From Bacteroidota bacterium (GTDB lineage Bacteria > Bacteroidota > Bacteroidia > Chitinophagales > Chitinophagaceae), in NCBI GenBank assembly GCA_013285915.1, contig JABDGS010000007.1:1-64000 (forward strand): DNA of 64,000 nucleotides, written 5' to 3'. A program made the translations under genes and the position numbers. The notes beneath the pieces were generated by a model. That model ran no database searches and had not been told where the DNA came from. It saw nothing but the letters and a program-made list of their open reading frames with translations. Positions within the stretch are counted from its first letter, which is position 1. The number at the start of each line of letters is the position of its first letter. Below, in pieces: positions 9,898-19,478 of this stretch.

Positions 9898-10659
9898 ATG
9901 CGCCGTTTTGGATATAACGTTATTTATCTTGTGCAGCTAATAAGATATTTTGGCCCGATAGATGGGGTTAGCATTTTTTGTAAAATACTGTTTTCCCGGT
10001 CTTTATCTATAATATCTTCAAAGAAATTTAAAAATAAAGTTGAAATAAGGAAACAAGATTCCGACCTGCCCATTTTTTACCAGGTGTTTGCTGATTTGCA
10101 ATACGATATTTCATTTTCACTAAAATATACTCCGTTAAGAATTATTGACTGTGGTGCGAATGTTGGATACGCTTCATTGTATTTCTCGTCGCTTTTTCCA
10201 TCTGCTGAAATAATCGCCGTTGAACCAGATAATAAAAACTTTATACAATTATCCAGGAATACTCAAAATTATAAAAATATCACAGCTGTTAAAGCCGCTG
10301 TTTGGCATAGAAATACTGAGATGGTTATTAAAAATAAATCGCAGCTTAGTGCAGGCTTTGAAGTTGAAGAGTCTGGCAGTAATGATAATGTTGAATTAAT
10401 TGGAATAACGATTGATGAAGTAATAGCAAAAAATAATTTTGAGGAGGTAGACATTTTGAAAATTGACATTGAAGGAGCCGAGTATGAGCTTTTTACAAAC
10501 AACCCGCATAGTTGGCTTTCCAAAACAAGATGTTTGATAATTGAGTTACATGATAATTTAAAGCCTGGTATTTCAAAACATTTCTTTAAAGAAATGGCAG
10601 AATATAACTGGAGAACCGTAATAAGAGGAGAGAATATCATTTGTTTCAAGGAACATTAA
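9898..10659 (+). CDS. FkbM-family methyltransferase
   Basis: 'IIDCGANVGYASLYFSSLFPSAEIIAVEPDNKNF', 'VDILKIDIEGAEYELF'. Confidence 0.92.
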   Translation: MRRFGYNVIYLVQLIRYFGPIDGVSIFCKILFSRSLSIISSKKFKNKVEIRKQDSDLPIFYQVFADLQYDISFSLKYTPLRIIDCGANVGYASLYFSSLFPSAEIIAVEPDNKNFIQLSRNTQNYKNITAVKAAVWHRNTEMVIKNKSQLSAGFEVEESGSNDNVELIGITIDEVIAKNNFEEVDILKIDIEGAEYELFTNNPHSWLSKTRCLIIELHDNLKPGISKHFFKEMAEYNWRTVIRGENIICFKEH

Positions 10660-10739
10660 AGTGGTAACTTTTTCAGTGTTATTTTTCCTTTTTACATTTT
10701 CCGAAAGGGACATAATAACTTTAAATTTAAAAAGCCTGC

Positions 10740-11669
10740 ATGATTTCTATTTGCATTCCTGCATATAAACGCATCTCTTACCTTAGGCGCCTGCTTGATA
10801 GTATCGCAATTCAAACATTTACTGATTTTGAAGTTATTATTTCTGATGATAGTCCTGATGAAACGGTTAATGGATTGGTGACTGATTATGATACAAGGTT
10901 TACAATAAGATATTTTAAGAATATAACTCCTCTCGGCATGCCTGCAAACTGGAACTTCGTCATATCGCATGCACAGGGGGATTGGATTAAGCTGATGCAT
11001 GACGACGACTGGTTTTCATCTTCGGACAGCCTGCAGCAATTTGCTAATAAAGCAGCCTTGGGCCCAAAGTTTATTTTCTGCGCATACACAAATGTTTTTG
11101 GCGACACTGGCTCAACGCAGGTTGTAAAAATGCAACCAGTGAAAAAAAGTGTTATTATAAATGAGCCGTTGGTGCTAATGTCAAAAAATTTTATCGGGCC
11201 GCCAAGTGTGACGATGGTGCACAAAAGCATCTCGGAAAGCTACGACGAGAGGATGAAATGGCGGGTAGATATTGATTTTTATATTAGGGTACTGCATAAA
11301 GAAAAGGCATTTATTTTTATAGATAATCCACTTATCAATGTGGGCATAAGTAGTTACCAGGTTACCAACGAATGTTTTGAAAACCCTTTAATTGAATTGC
11401 CTGAAGGACTGCTGCTTTTAGATAAATATGGAACTGCGCCTCTGAAAAATATTACAGTATACGATGCATGGTGGCGCTTACTAAGAAACATGAATATTAC
11501 TGCTACAGGCGATTTAATAAAGTATTCTGAAGAAAGATGGCCTGATGCCATTATTAAGATGTTAAAAAATTTAAGCAAGGCACCTCCCGGATTGCTAAAA
11601 ATTGGAATTATATCAAAAATTTTTATGTTTATCTCTTTTCTTTCCAACAGAGTAAAAGGCATATTATAA
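10740..11669 (+). CDS. Family 2 glycosyltransferase
   Basis: 'ISICIPAYKRISYLRRLLDSIAIQTFTDFEVIISDDSPDE', 'WIKLMHDDDWF'. Confidence 0.92.
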   Translation: MISICIPAYKRISYLRRLLDSIAIQTFTDFEVIISDDSPDETVNGLVTDYDTRFTIRYFKNITPLGMPANWNFVISHAQGDWIKLMHDDDWFSSSDSLQQFANKAALGPKFIFCAYTNVFGDTGSTQVVKMQPVKKSVIINEPLVLMSKNFIGPPSVTMVHKSISESYDERMKWRVDIDFYIRVLHKEKAFIFIDNPLINVGISSYQVTNECFENPLIELPEGLLLLDKYGTAPLKNITVYDAWWRLLRNMNITATGDLIKYSEERWPDAIIKMLKNLSKAPPGLLKIGIISKIFMFISFLSNRVKGIL

Positions 11670-11707
11670 TAGCAAAAGCCACCAAACGGTGGCTTTTGCT
11701 ATTATAA
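11664..11707. terminator. Bidirectional terminator, 20-bp perfect stem overlapping a stop codon
   Basis: TTATAATAGCAAAAGCCACC-AAAC-GGTGGCTTTTGCTATTATAA between convergent genes. Confidence 0.85.
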
Positions 11708-11727
11708 GTATTTAGTTTTATTACTTC

Positions 11728-13977
11728 TTATTTTTGCGCAACCTGTTGCGGCAATGCAATTGTATTGGCATTTGCAGCTGCAACGGGTGCCTGGTATTTA
11801 ATTTCAACTTTGTTATTACCAGTTGGTGGCACTACGTTTTTTGTGGCAAACAGTTGTGCAAGGGTAGGAGCAACAACCAGTGAAACAATTGACATTAACT
11901 TGATAAGAATATTCATTGATGGACCTGAAGTATCTTTAAAAGGATCACCTACAGTATCACCGGTTACAGAGGCTTTATGGGGATCTGATTTCTTAAAATA
12001 CATCTGGCCGTTTATTTCAACACCTTTTTCAAAAGATTTTTTAGCGTTATCCCATGCACCACCAGCGTTGTTCTGAAACATACCCATCAATACGCCACTA
12101 ACTGTCGCCCCAGCGAGAAATCCGCCCAGTGCTTCGGGGCCCAATATAAACCCTATAATTAATGGTGATATAATTGCAATAGCACCCGGCAACATCATCT
12201 TTTTAATAGATGCTTCCGTTGATATTGCCACGCATTTATCATATTCAGGTTTGCCGGTACCTTCCATTATACCCGGGATGGTTTTAAATTGCCTCCTTAC
12301 TTCCTCCACCATTGCCATTGCAGCCTCGCCAACCGCGCGAATAGCTAACGATGAAAATATAAAGGGAACCATACCACCAACAAACAGGCTGGCTAATACT
12401 TTTGCTTTATAAATATCAATGCCAAGCATTGGGTAACCGTTGTGGTTAATAACGCCCACGTAAGCAGCAAACAACGCAAGAGCTGTTAATGCTGCAGAAG
12501 CAATAGCAAAACCCTTACCTGTTGCAGCAGTTGTGTTACCCACAGCATCAAGCACGTCAGTCTTTTCCCGTACTTCTTTGGGCAACTCACTCATTTCTGC
12601 AATGCCACCAGCGTTATCTGCTATGGGGCCAAAAGCATCAATAGCAAGCTGCATCGCGGTCGTTGCCATCATGCCCGCAGCAGCAATGGCAACGCCATAT
12701 AAACCTGCGCAAGCAAAAGATCCCCAAATACCAGCCGCTAAAACAAGTATTGGTAAAAATGTGCTTTCCATTCCCATGGCCAATCCACCAATTACGTTGG
12801 TAGCATGACCAGTGGCACTTTGGCGAATAATACTAAGCACAGGGCGTTTGCCCATAGCGGTATAATACTCTGTTATAATGCTCATTAAAGTTCCCACCGC
12901 CAAACCAACACCAATAGCCCCAAGCACACCCCATTTTGTAAACGGAATACCGCGTAAGGTCATTTCTCCATCAGGCAAAATGTAGTAAACCAGGCCTACG
13001 CATGCAAAAGCGGTAAGGATGATTGAACCCCAGTTGCCCATGTTAAGTGCTTTTTGCACATTGTGGGTATTTACGCCTGCACTATCACTTACTCGCACAA
13101 ATAAGGTTCCTATAATGGAGAAGATAATACCGGTACCGGCAATAAGCATTGGTAAAATAATTGGACCAAAGCCACCAAATTTGTCCAGGGAAGTTGTTTC
13201 TTGTCCTAATACTATTGTTGCTAACACTGTAGCTACATAAGAACCAAAAAGGTCTGCACCCATACCTGCAACATCACCCACATTATCACCAACATTATCT
13301 GCAATTGTGGCAGGGTTGCGCGGATCATCTTCCGGAATGCCGGCCTCAACTTTACCAACAAGATCAGCACCTACATCGGCAGCTTTGGTATAAATGCCAC
13401 CGCCAACACGTGCAAAAAGGGCTATGCTTTCGGCACCGAGTGAAAAACCTGTAAGTACCTCTATAGTGCGTCTCATTTCGTCTGAGTCAACTATACCAGC
13501 ATGAAACACCTGCCTTAACAATATAAACAGGCAGCCCAGGCCCATTACAGCCAGGCCTGCTACACCGAGTCCCATTACAGAACCACCAGTAAATGAAACA
13601 GACAGTGCTTTTGAAAGGCTTGTACGCGCAGCATTTGCAGTTCTAACATTTGCCTTTGTGGCCACCTTCATACCAATATAGCCTGCTGTGGCGCTTGATA
13701 CAGCACCGAAAATAAAAGCGAGGGCAATTGACCAATGAGAGTTTGCATTTTGTGTTGCCATAAGACCTAATAGTGCAGCAACAACAATAACAAAATAAAA
13801 AAGTATCCTCCATTCTGCTTTAAGAAAAGCCATAGCACCTTCGGCTATGTATTTACTGATCTCTTTCATGCGATCGTTGCCCGCATCCTGCTTCGAAACC
13901 CAGTTGAATTTAATTAAAGTGTAAATAAGGCCAATTAAACCCATGGCCGGAACGGCAAGAAATAGATATTTGGTCAT
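11728..13977 (-). CDS. hppA: Membrane-bound (Na+/H+-translocating) pyrophosphatase
   Basis: '[56 protein letters not shown]'; '[13 protein letters not shown]'. Confidence 0.97.
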   Translation of the reverse strand: MTKYLFLAVPAMGLIGLIYTLIKFNWVSKQDAGNDRMKEISKYIAEGAMAFLKAEWRILFYFVIVVAALLGLMATQNANSHWSIALAFIFGAVSSATAGYIGMKVATKANVRTANAARTSLSKALSVSFTGGSVMGLGVAGLAVMGLGCLFILLRQVFHAGIVDSDEMRRTIEVLTGFSLGAESIALFARVGGGIYTKAADVGADLVGKVEAGIPEDDPRNPATIADNVGDNVGDVAGMGADLFGSYVATVLATIVLGQETTSLDKFGGFGPIILPMLIAGTGIIFSIIGTLFVRVSDSAGVNTHNVQKALNMGNWGSIILTAFACVGLVYYILPDGEMTLRGIPFTKWGVLGAIGVGLAVGTLMSIITEYYTAMGKRPVLSIIRQSATGHATNVIGGLAMGMESTFLPILVLAAGIWGSFACAGLYGVAIAAAGMMATTAMQLAIDAFGPIADNAGGIAEMSELPKEVREKTDVLDAVGNTTAATGKGFAIASAALTALALFAAYVGVINHNGYPMLGIDIYKAKVLASLFVGGMVPFIFSSLAIRAVGEAAMAMVEEVRRQFKTIPGIMEGTGKPEYDKCVAISTEASIKKMMLPGAIAIISPLIIGFILGPEALGGFLAGATVSGVLMGMFQNNAGGAWDNAKKSFEKGVEINGQMYFKKSDPHKASVTGDTVGDPFKDTSGPSMNILIKLMSIVSLVVAPTLAQLFATKNVVPPTGNNKVEIKYQAPVAAANANTIALPQQVAQK

Positions 13978-14184
13978 AAGCGCTCTTGTATCTAAATATT
14001 AATTAGGTGGGCAAAAATAGGGGATAATCGTTAATCTGTTAAAAAAGATAGGTTTATCTCTATAAATAGCTTTTCAAACTGCCTTTCACCGAAAAAAAGA
14101 CATATTCTAACCAAAAAGCCTTTTTGAACGTATAATAGTTTTAATTAGTTTTTAATTTTGACTTGTCAATCAGAAATAATGCTT

Positions 14185-14268
14185 TTTTAAAGATACTATC
14201 CATAGGGGTATGGATTGTTTATGAAGGGTTACAAGGGATTCATTCTTGAATCCCTTTTCTTTTTTTAA
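14185..14268 (+). ncRNA. Candidate small RNA with intrinsic terminator on the strand opposite to both flanking genes
   Basis: Hairpin ATCCATA-GGGG-TATGGAT (14198-14215), then AAGGGATTCA-TTCT-TGAATCCCTT (14233-14256) followed by TTCTTTTTTT on +. Both flanking CDS are on -. Confidence 0.4.
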
Positions 14269-14269
14269 C

Positions 14270-15760
14270 TCACTCAATATCAGCCCTTATTTCATAGAAC
14301 GCTTCGCCTAAGCGGTCAATAATATCACTGGCTATCATACTTTCCTGGCTTTGTTCCTGTAATGTAAGGTCTGCTGCAAGGCCATGCAGGTACGTGCCGC
14401 ATATAGCTGCATCTAATCCAGTTAAGCCCTGGGACATAAAAGCGGTTATTATACCTGTTAATACATCGCCGCTGCCACCCTTAGCTAATCCAGCATTTCC
14501 TGTTGAGTTAAACCAGCCAGATCCATTATTCGCAATTAGTGTATAATGGCCTTTTAAAACAATGGTAAAATCATATTGCGAGGATAGCTCTACAGCTTTA
14601 TTTAACCTGTCCATTTCGTTAGCAAATTTTCCAAATAGCCGTTCAAATTCTTTTGGATGCGGCGTAATAACCGAACCCGCCGGAATATGTTGTAAAAGCT
14701 GTTTATTTTCAGCAATTATATTTAATGCATCAGCATCAATTACAACAGGCTTTTTAAAATTTTCCAACACGTGTTGCAGTGCACCTAAGGCATCATGATT
14801 CGTACCCAGTCCCGGGCCTATACCTATTGTTGTAAACCCTTCCCAATCCGTAGTTTCTTCCCTTATGGCACACATCGCTTCAGGCAAAGCAGTTTGGGGT
14901 ATATTGATAGCGTTTTGTGGAACGTTAAGGGTAACCAGCCCGGCCCCTGCACGCATGCAGGCTTTTGCGCTAAGCAGGGCAGCCCCCATTTTGCCGGTAT
15001 TGCCCGCTATTACTAAACTATGCCCGTAGTTACCTTTGTGCGCAAAAGCGCTGCGCGGCTTAACTGTTTCGGCTACCCGCGCTTTTTCTATAACCTGGAA
15101 TATCGTTTCAGTTTCTTGTAAAAATTGGGGTAGCAGGCCAATATCCTGCACAACAACTTTTCCAAACAACTCAGCATTTTCAGCCAATAAAAAACAAAGT
15201 TTAGTGGTTTGAAAAGTAAGGGTATAAGTTGCATTTATTACAGCGTCGCCCTTACAGCTTTTATCAATATACATACCGCTGGGCACATCAATAGCAATTA
15301 CCGTTGCCGATGCATTATTGATATGGGTAACCAGGGCTGCACTTAAATCAAGTAAAGGCCTGTTAAGGCCTGAGCCAAATAAAGCATCTATTACCAAATC
15401 GTTCCGGTTAATTTCAGGGAAAAATTCTTGGGCCTGTATAAAATATATGGCTGATGATAGCTGGTGCAGCTTATGCAGGTTAACCTGGAAGTCGTCAGTG
15501 CCCCTTGCACCAAATTCTAAAATATAAACCACCGGTTGAAAGCCTGTATCTATTAACTGGCGTGCAATTGCCAGGCCGTCACCACCGTTATTGCCCTTGC
15601 CGCAAAATATTTTAACGGCCTGTGCCGCAAGATTTTTTTCCAATATAAACTCTGTGCACCTTGCAGCGGCGCGTTCCATTAAATCAAGTGACGCAATTGG
15701 CTCATGCTCTATCGTATAGGCATCCCATTGGTGTATTTGTTGTGAAGTCAGAAGTTTCAT
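14270..15760 (-). CDS. nnrDE-like: Bifunctional NAD(P)H-hydrate epimerase / ADP-dependent NAD(P)H-hydrate dehydratase
   Basis: N-terminal YjeF 'CGKGNNGGDGLAIARQL'; C-terminal 'VIDADALNIIAEN...VITPHPKEFERLFG...NSTGNAGLAKGGSGDVLTGII'. Confidence 0.95.
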   Translation of the reverse strand: MKLLTSQQIHQWDAYTIEHEPIASLDLMERAAARCTEFILEKNLAAQAVKIFCGKGNNGGDGLAIARQLIDTGFQPVVYILEFGARGTDDFQVNLHKLHQLSSAIYFIQAQEFFPEINRNDLVIDALFGSGLNRPLLDLSAALVTHINNASATVIAIDVPSGMYIDKSCKGDAVINATYTLTFQTTKLCFLLAENAELFGKVVVQDIGLLPQFLQETETIFQVIEKARVAETVKPRSAFAHKGNYGHSLVIAGNTGKMGAALLSAKACMRAGAGLVTLNVPQNAINIPQTALPEAMCAIREETTDWEGFTTIGIGPGLGTNHDALGALQHVLENFKKPVVIDADALNIIAENKQLLQHIPAGSVITPHPKEFERLFGKFANEMDRLNKAVELSSQYDFTIVLKGHYTLIANNGSGWFNSTGNAGLAKGGSGDVLTGIITAFMSQGLTGLDAAICGTYLHGLAADLTLQEQSQESMIASDIIDRLGEAFYEIRADIE

Positions 15761-15884
15761 ACGTTATGCAAAAGAGTTTTAAATGTAAGATTTATTAGCA
15801 AAAATGTGGCATTATTTAAAAGGTTTGTACAATAGTCAAGTAGTCTATCGGTCTGCCATCTAATTAAGGCTGGGTATAATGCGT

Positions 15885-16964
15885 TTATTCAGCAATATAC
15901 ATCGGTGGTTCGTTGCAGGATATTATTATAGCATTAGCCATATCGTCTGTGTTCGTTGTGGCAAACAATTGTTTATAAATGCTAATTACTTCACTGGAAA
16001 ATACAGTGCTTTGGTTATCTGGGTTCTCTACGGTGTAAACTGGGATGCACTCAAAATAAATATATTGGCGGGCGGCAATATTATATACTGCAATTCTTGT
16101 AATATCCGTAGTTTGTCTTATTTCGGGCAATAAAAACACCGGGTAATCAAGCAGATTGGTCCAAAGGGTAATGCTCAACGGGGCGTCAAAAAAACGGTAA
16201 TATAATACCTTAGCGCTTACTTTTTTTGAAAGCAGGCTGGTTTTTAACTCGAACAACTTTTCATACATATCTGTAAGCGGTTTATACATATTGTGCACCG
16301 TTGTAAACGCTGCCCACATATTAGCCGACCGGTTATAATATTGCATGTTTTGTGTGCCTATTTGCAGCTTATAGTCAAAAGCCGGGTAACCCGGTACCGT
16401 GTAGCCGGGGTAGAAGTATAGTAATTTGTTTTGCCTGCAATAATCAATCTTGGTGTAGATAAGGCATTTGCCAAGGCTGTATTTTTTAAATGCAGGGTTG
16501 TAAATACACACAATGCCTTGTGCGCTTGTTTTGCCTGTGTCAAAAAAACCAGAGGCTATAAGGTCTTCACCCGCATATATATTTACCTGCAAAGTATTGT
16601 ATATGCTATAAGTGTTGTTTGCCAACAACAGTTGCCGCAACGATGAATAAGATTCAAATGCAACACCAGCTTTATATTTTTCATATAAAACCTCGTGCTC
16701 CCGGGTTATTTGTGCAGGCTGAACTTCAGTTCTAAATGCTTTTATGCCTTTTAGCGCTAATCGGTGGTTTTTATCCGGCACATAACGGGCAATATCAATT
16801 CTTAACCATATTGCGCTGTAAAAAATATTGTTGAACTGCAAAAAATGAGTAGTGAATATTGTTTGGTTCATTCTAAACCAACCCCTGGCCAGGTAATCAT
16901 CCAATTGTTCCGGTGAAATTGATAAAGGAGATTCAGAAATGGCAAACATATTACCTGCGTGCAT
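15885..16964 (-). CDS. Divergent Ate/Bpt (aminoacyl-tRNA--protein transferase)-like GNAT-fold protein with extended C-terminus
   Basis: 'LARGWFRMNQTIF', 'LYEKYK', 'YNPAFKKYSLGKCLIYTKIDYCRQNKLLYFYPGYTVPGYPAFDYKLQIG' resembles the R/L-transferase signature, but the N-terminal Cys cluster is absent. Confidence 0.65.
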   Translation of the reverse strand: MHAGNMFAISESPLSISPEQLDDYLARGWFRMNQTIFTTHFLQFNNIFYSAIWLRIDIARYVPDKNHRLALKGIKAFRTEVQPAQITREHEVLYEKYKAGVAFESYSSLRQLLLANNTYSIYNTLQVNIYAGEDLIASGFFDTGKTSAQGIVCIYNPAFKKYSLGKCLIYTKIDYCRQNKLLYFYPGYTVPGYPAFDYKLQIGTQNMQYYNRSANMWAAFTTVHNMYKPLTDMYEKLFELKTSLLSKKVSAKVLYYRFFDAPLSITLWTNLLDYPVFLLPEIRQTTDITRIAVYNIAARQYIYFECIPVYTVENPDNQSTVFSSEVISIYKQLFATTNTDDMANAIIISCNEPPMYIAE

Positions 16965-17106
16965 TTGTATAATGCGATATTACGGTATTTTAAATTATCC
17001 CCTTTAGAAACGGCCCACAATCGCAGTGACGTAATTTTTTGTTTTTGCCATTATATATTTTACATCAATCCTATATCTTTATGCCCCTGTAAAATGGAAT
17101 AAAGTA

Positions 17107-17574
17107 ATGGGAATTATTGATATAAGACAAGCAACAATGTATGATGTGCCTCAAGTGCGCCTGCTTGAAAAAGAATTAATCGAGCATGAAAGAGGGATCG
17201 AACTGCCTATTAAAGAAGGCGATGATGTTTATTATTACGATATTCCACAACTTATTAACGACGCTACAAACAGTCATTTATTGGTTATGGAGCATGACGG
17301 AGAAATTATTGCCTGCGGACTGGGTCAAATACGGGAGAATAAGCATTATTATACCGAGAAATATTTTGGTTACGTCGGCCTGATGAGCGTAAAGAAAGAA
17401 TACCGGGGCAGGGGTTACGGCAGAGACATTATAAACTTGTTGTTGCAATGGTTTAAAACAAAAAATATTACAGAAGTAAAGCTTAAGGTGTTTGCTAATA
17501 ATCCCGGCGCAATTAAGGCTTATAGAAAGCTTGGATTTGAAGATTTTTCAATTGATATGCGTGTTGAGATATAA
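17107..17574 (+). CDS. GNAT-family N-acetyltransferase
   Basis: 'VGLMSVKKEYRGRGYGRDIINLLLQWFK...NNPGAIKAYRKLGFEDF'. Confidence 0.92.
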   Translation: MGIIDIRQATMYDVPQVRLLEKELIEHERGIELPIKEGDDVYYYDIPQLINDATNSHLLVMEHDGEIIACGLGQIRENKHYYTEKYFGYVGLMSVKKEYRGRGYGRDIINLLLQWFKTKNITEVKLKVFANNPGAIKAYRKLGFEDFSIDMRVEI

Positions 17575-17589
17575 AACCGCACACATTTT

Positions 17590-18201
17590 ATGAATTTCCC
17601 TTTAATTTGCTGTATGATGAAAGCTAAATTATTTATTTGTACCACGTTGCTTTTTTTAGTAGCCCTAAATTTAAAAGCTCAAAAACTTGATACCACAGTT
17701 ACTATGAATGGCGAAGGGTACCGTGTGGTATGCAGCAATAAAGATTTAGACAATAATTATGTTACCCTTACCCTGGTCAAGCTCCCACTTAACAATTCAA
17801 GACAAATAGATTTTCCTATAAAAGGTAAAGTAGTTAAAGCGGTTGTTGATGACCTGAATGATGATGGCCAGCCAGACCTTATAATTTGCTGGTATAATGG
17901 TGCAAACTATGAAATGGGTAATGTAATCGGCATATCATATTCAAAAGCTGATAAGTCAATTGTACCAATTTACTTCCCGGATATTTATACTGACCCAAAA
18001 ATTCGGGAAGGCTATAAAGGATACGACACTTTTTCGCTAACAATAGGAACATTAATGCGCAAATTCCCTATTTATCTTGCAAATGATGCACCTGATAAGC
18101 CTACGGGCGGTATACGTACAGTGCAATATAATGTTGTTAGCGAGCAGGGTCGCCTGAAGTTTAAAGTATTGCGAACTTTTGAAACCCAGCCGGAGAATTA
18201 A
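17590..18201 (+). CDS. Secreted protein with VCBS/FG-GAP-like motif
   Basis: Signal peptide 'MKAKLFICTTLLFLVALNLKAQ'; 'VVDDLNDDGQPDLIICW'. Start probably at the internal Met (~17614-17617). Confidence 0.6.
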   Translation: MNFPLICCMMKAKLFICTTLLFLVALNLKAQKLDTTVTMNGEGYRVVCSNKDLDNNYVTLTLVKLPLNNSRQIDFPIKGKVVKAVVDDLNDDGQPDLIICWYNGANYEMGNVIGISYSKADKSIVPIYFPDIYTDPKIREGYKGYDTFSLTIGTLMRKFPIYLANDAPDKPTGGIRTVQYNVVSEQGRLKFKVLRTFETQPEN

Positions 18202-18208
18202 GAAAGTC

Positions 18209-18239
18209 TGCCCAATTATCCTAACATTTTAACTGGGCA
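18209..18239. terminator. Hairpin between convergent genes
   Basis: TGCCCAATT ... AACTGGGCA inverted repeat. Confidence 0.5.
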
Positions 18240-18259
18240 AACCCGCTGATTTTTACCTG

Positions 18260-19399
18260 CTATTTTAACTTTCTTGCCAATAGCGTAGTACCCAAGCCCA
18301 TTAATGCAATTACACTAAATGACCAGCGCAAACTTGCGGCCTGCGCAATAAAGCCGATTAGCGGTGGCCCCATTAAAAACCCTAAAAAACTAATGCTTGA
18401 TACGGTGGCCAATGCCAACCCCGGCGACATTTTTGCTGACCTGCCTGCCAATGCAAAAACCATGGGCACAACGCACGATACCCCAACACCTATTAATAAA
18501 CAACCAACAGTAGCAGTAGCCATATATGGAAATAATACCAGTACTAACAACCCCGTGGCAATAAATATTCCACTTAATTGCAATATATTTTTTACACCAA
18601 ATTTTGTTACCAGCCTGTCGCCAACAAAACGGCCTGTTGCCATTGTGGCTGTAAACGCTACATAGCCAATTGTAATAAAAGTTTTTGCCTGCACAATTTT
18701 TTGAAAATAAACGCCACTCCAGTCTGCCATGGCGCCTTCGCACAACATGCAGCAAAAGGCTATTAGGCCCAATAGCAAAATATCCTTACCTGGCTTTGCA
18801 AACAACGGCTGCTTACCCTTTACATCAAACTCATTTGGCAAGGTGTACTTATATGCTGCTAATGCTAATATTGAAGACAACACAAATATTATGGAGAAGT
18901 GAATTAAAGGCGATATACCTGCAGTTACAAAAAGGCTGCCTATTGCCGCTCCGCTAAACCCTGCAAGGCTCCACAACCCGTGAAACGACGCCATAATTGA
19001 CCTGCCATATAATTTTTCTACCCCCACTGCCTGTGTGTTCATTGCAATATTTACCAGATTGGCCCACAAACCAAAAAAGAACAGGCCGCATATAAGCTGA
19101 AACGCGGTTGTGGTTAATGCCAATAAAATTAGCGTCAATGGATATAAAAGTGCCGCCCCAATAATTAGTTGCCTGCTGCCAAAGCGGCTAATAAGCCACC
19201 CTGATAATGGCAGGCTAACCAATTGGCCAACGGGCAATGCAAATAATACTGCGCCTAAAACAGCATCATTTAAATGCAGGGCATTTTTTATGTCGGGTAT
19301 CCTGCTTGCCCAACTTGAGAAAGTTAAGCCAGCAACAAAAAAGAAAACACCTACCGCGATACGGTAAGCTTTTGAATTTAAACTTAATGATACATTCAT
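18260..19399 (-). CDS. MFS transporter
   Basis: 'FFVAGLTFSSWASRIPDIKNALHLNDAVLGAVLFALPVGQLVSLPLSGWLISRFGSR'; multiple TM helices. Confidence 0.9.
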   Translation of the reverse strand: MNVSLSLNSKAYRIAVGVFFFVAGLTFSSWASRIPDIKNALHLNDAVLGAVLFALPVGQLVSLPLSGWLISRFGSRQLIIGAALLYPLTLILLALTTTAFQLICGLFFFGLWANLVNIAMNTQAVGVEKLYGRSIMASFHGLWSLAGFSGAAIGSLFVTAGISPLIHFSIIFVLSSILALAAYKYTLPNEFDVKGKQPLFAKPGKDILLLGLIAFCCMLCEGAMADWSGVYFQKIVQAKTFITIGYVAFTATMATGRFVGDRLVTKFGVKNILQLSGIFIATGLLVLVLFPYMATATVGCLLIGVGVSCVVPMVFALAGRSAKMSPGLALATVSSISFLGFLMGPPLIGFIAQAASLRWSFSVIALMGLGTTLLARKLK

Positions 19400-19478
19400 A
19401 CTTGTTCCTTTTGGCTGTTAATGTTTTAATCTTGTATTTTAATAAGAATGGGAGAGAAGTTAACCCTCCCATCTTTAT

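Noticed and set aside
10269-10649. 126-aa minus-strand ORF
   Set aside because: Antisense to the FkbM methyltransferase; no independent support.
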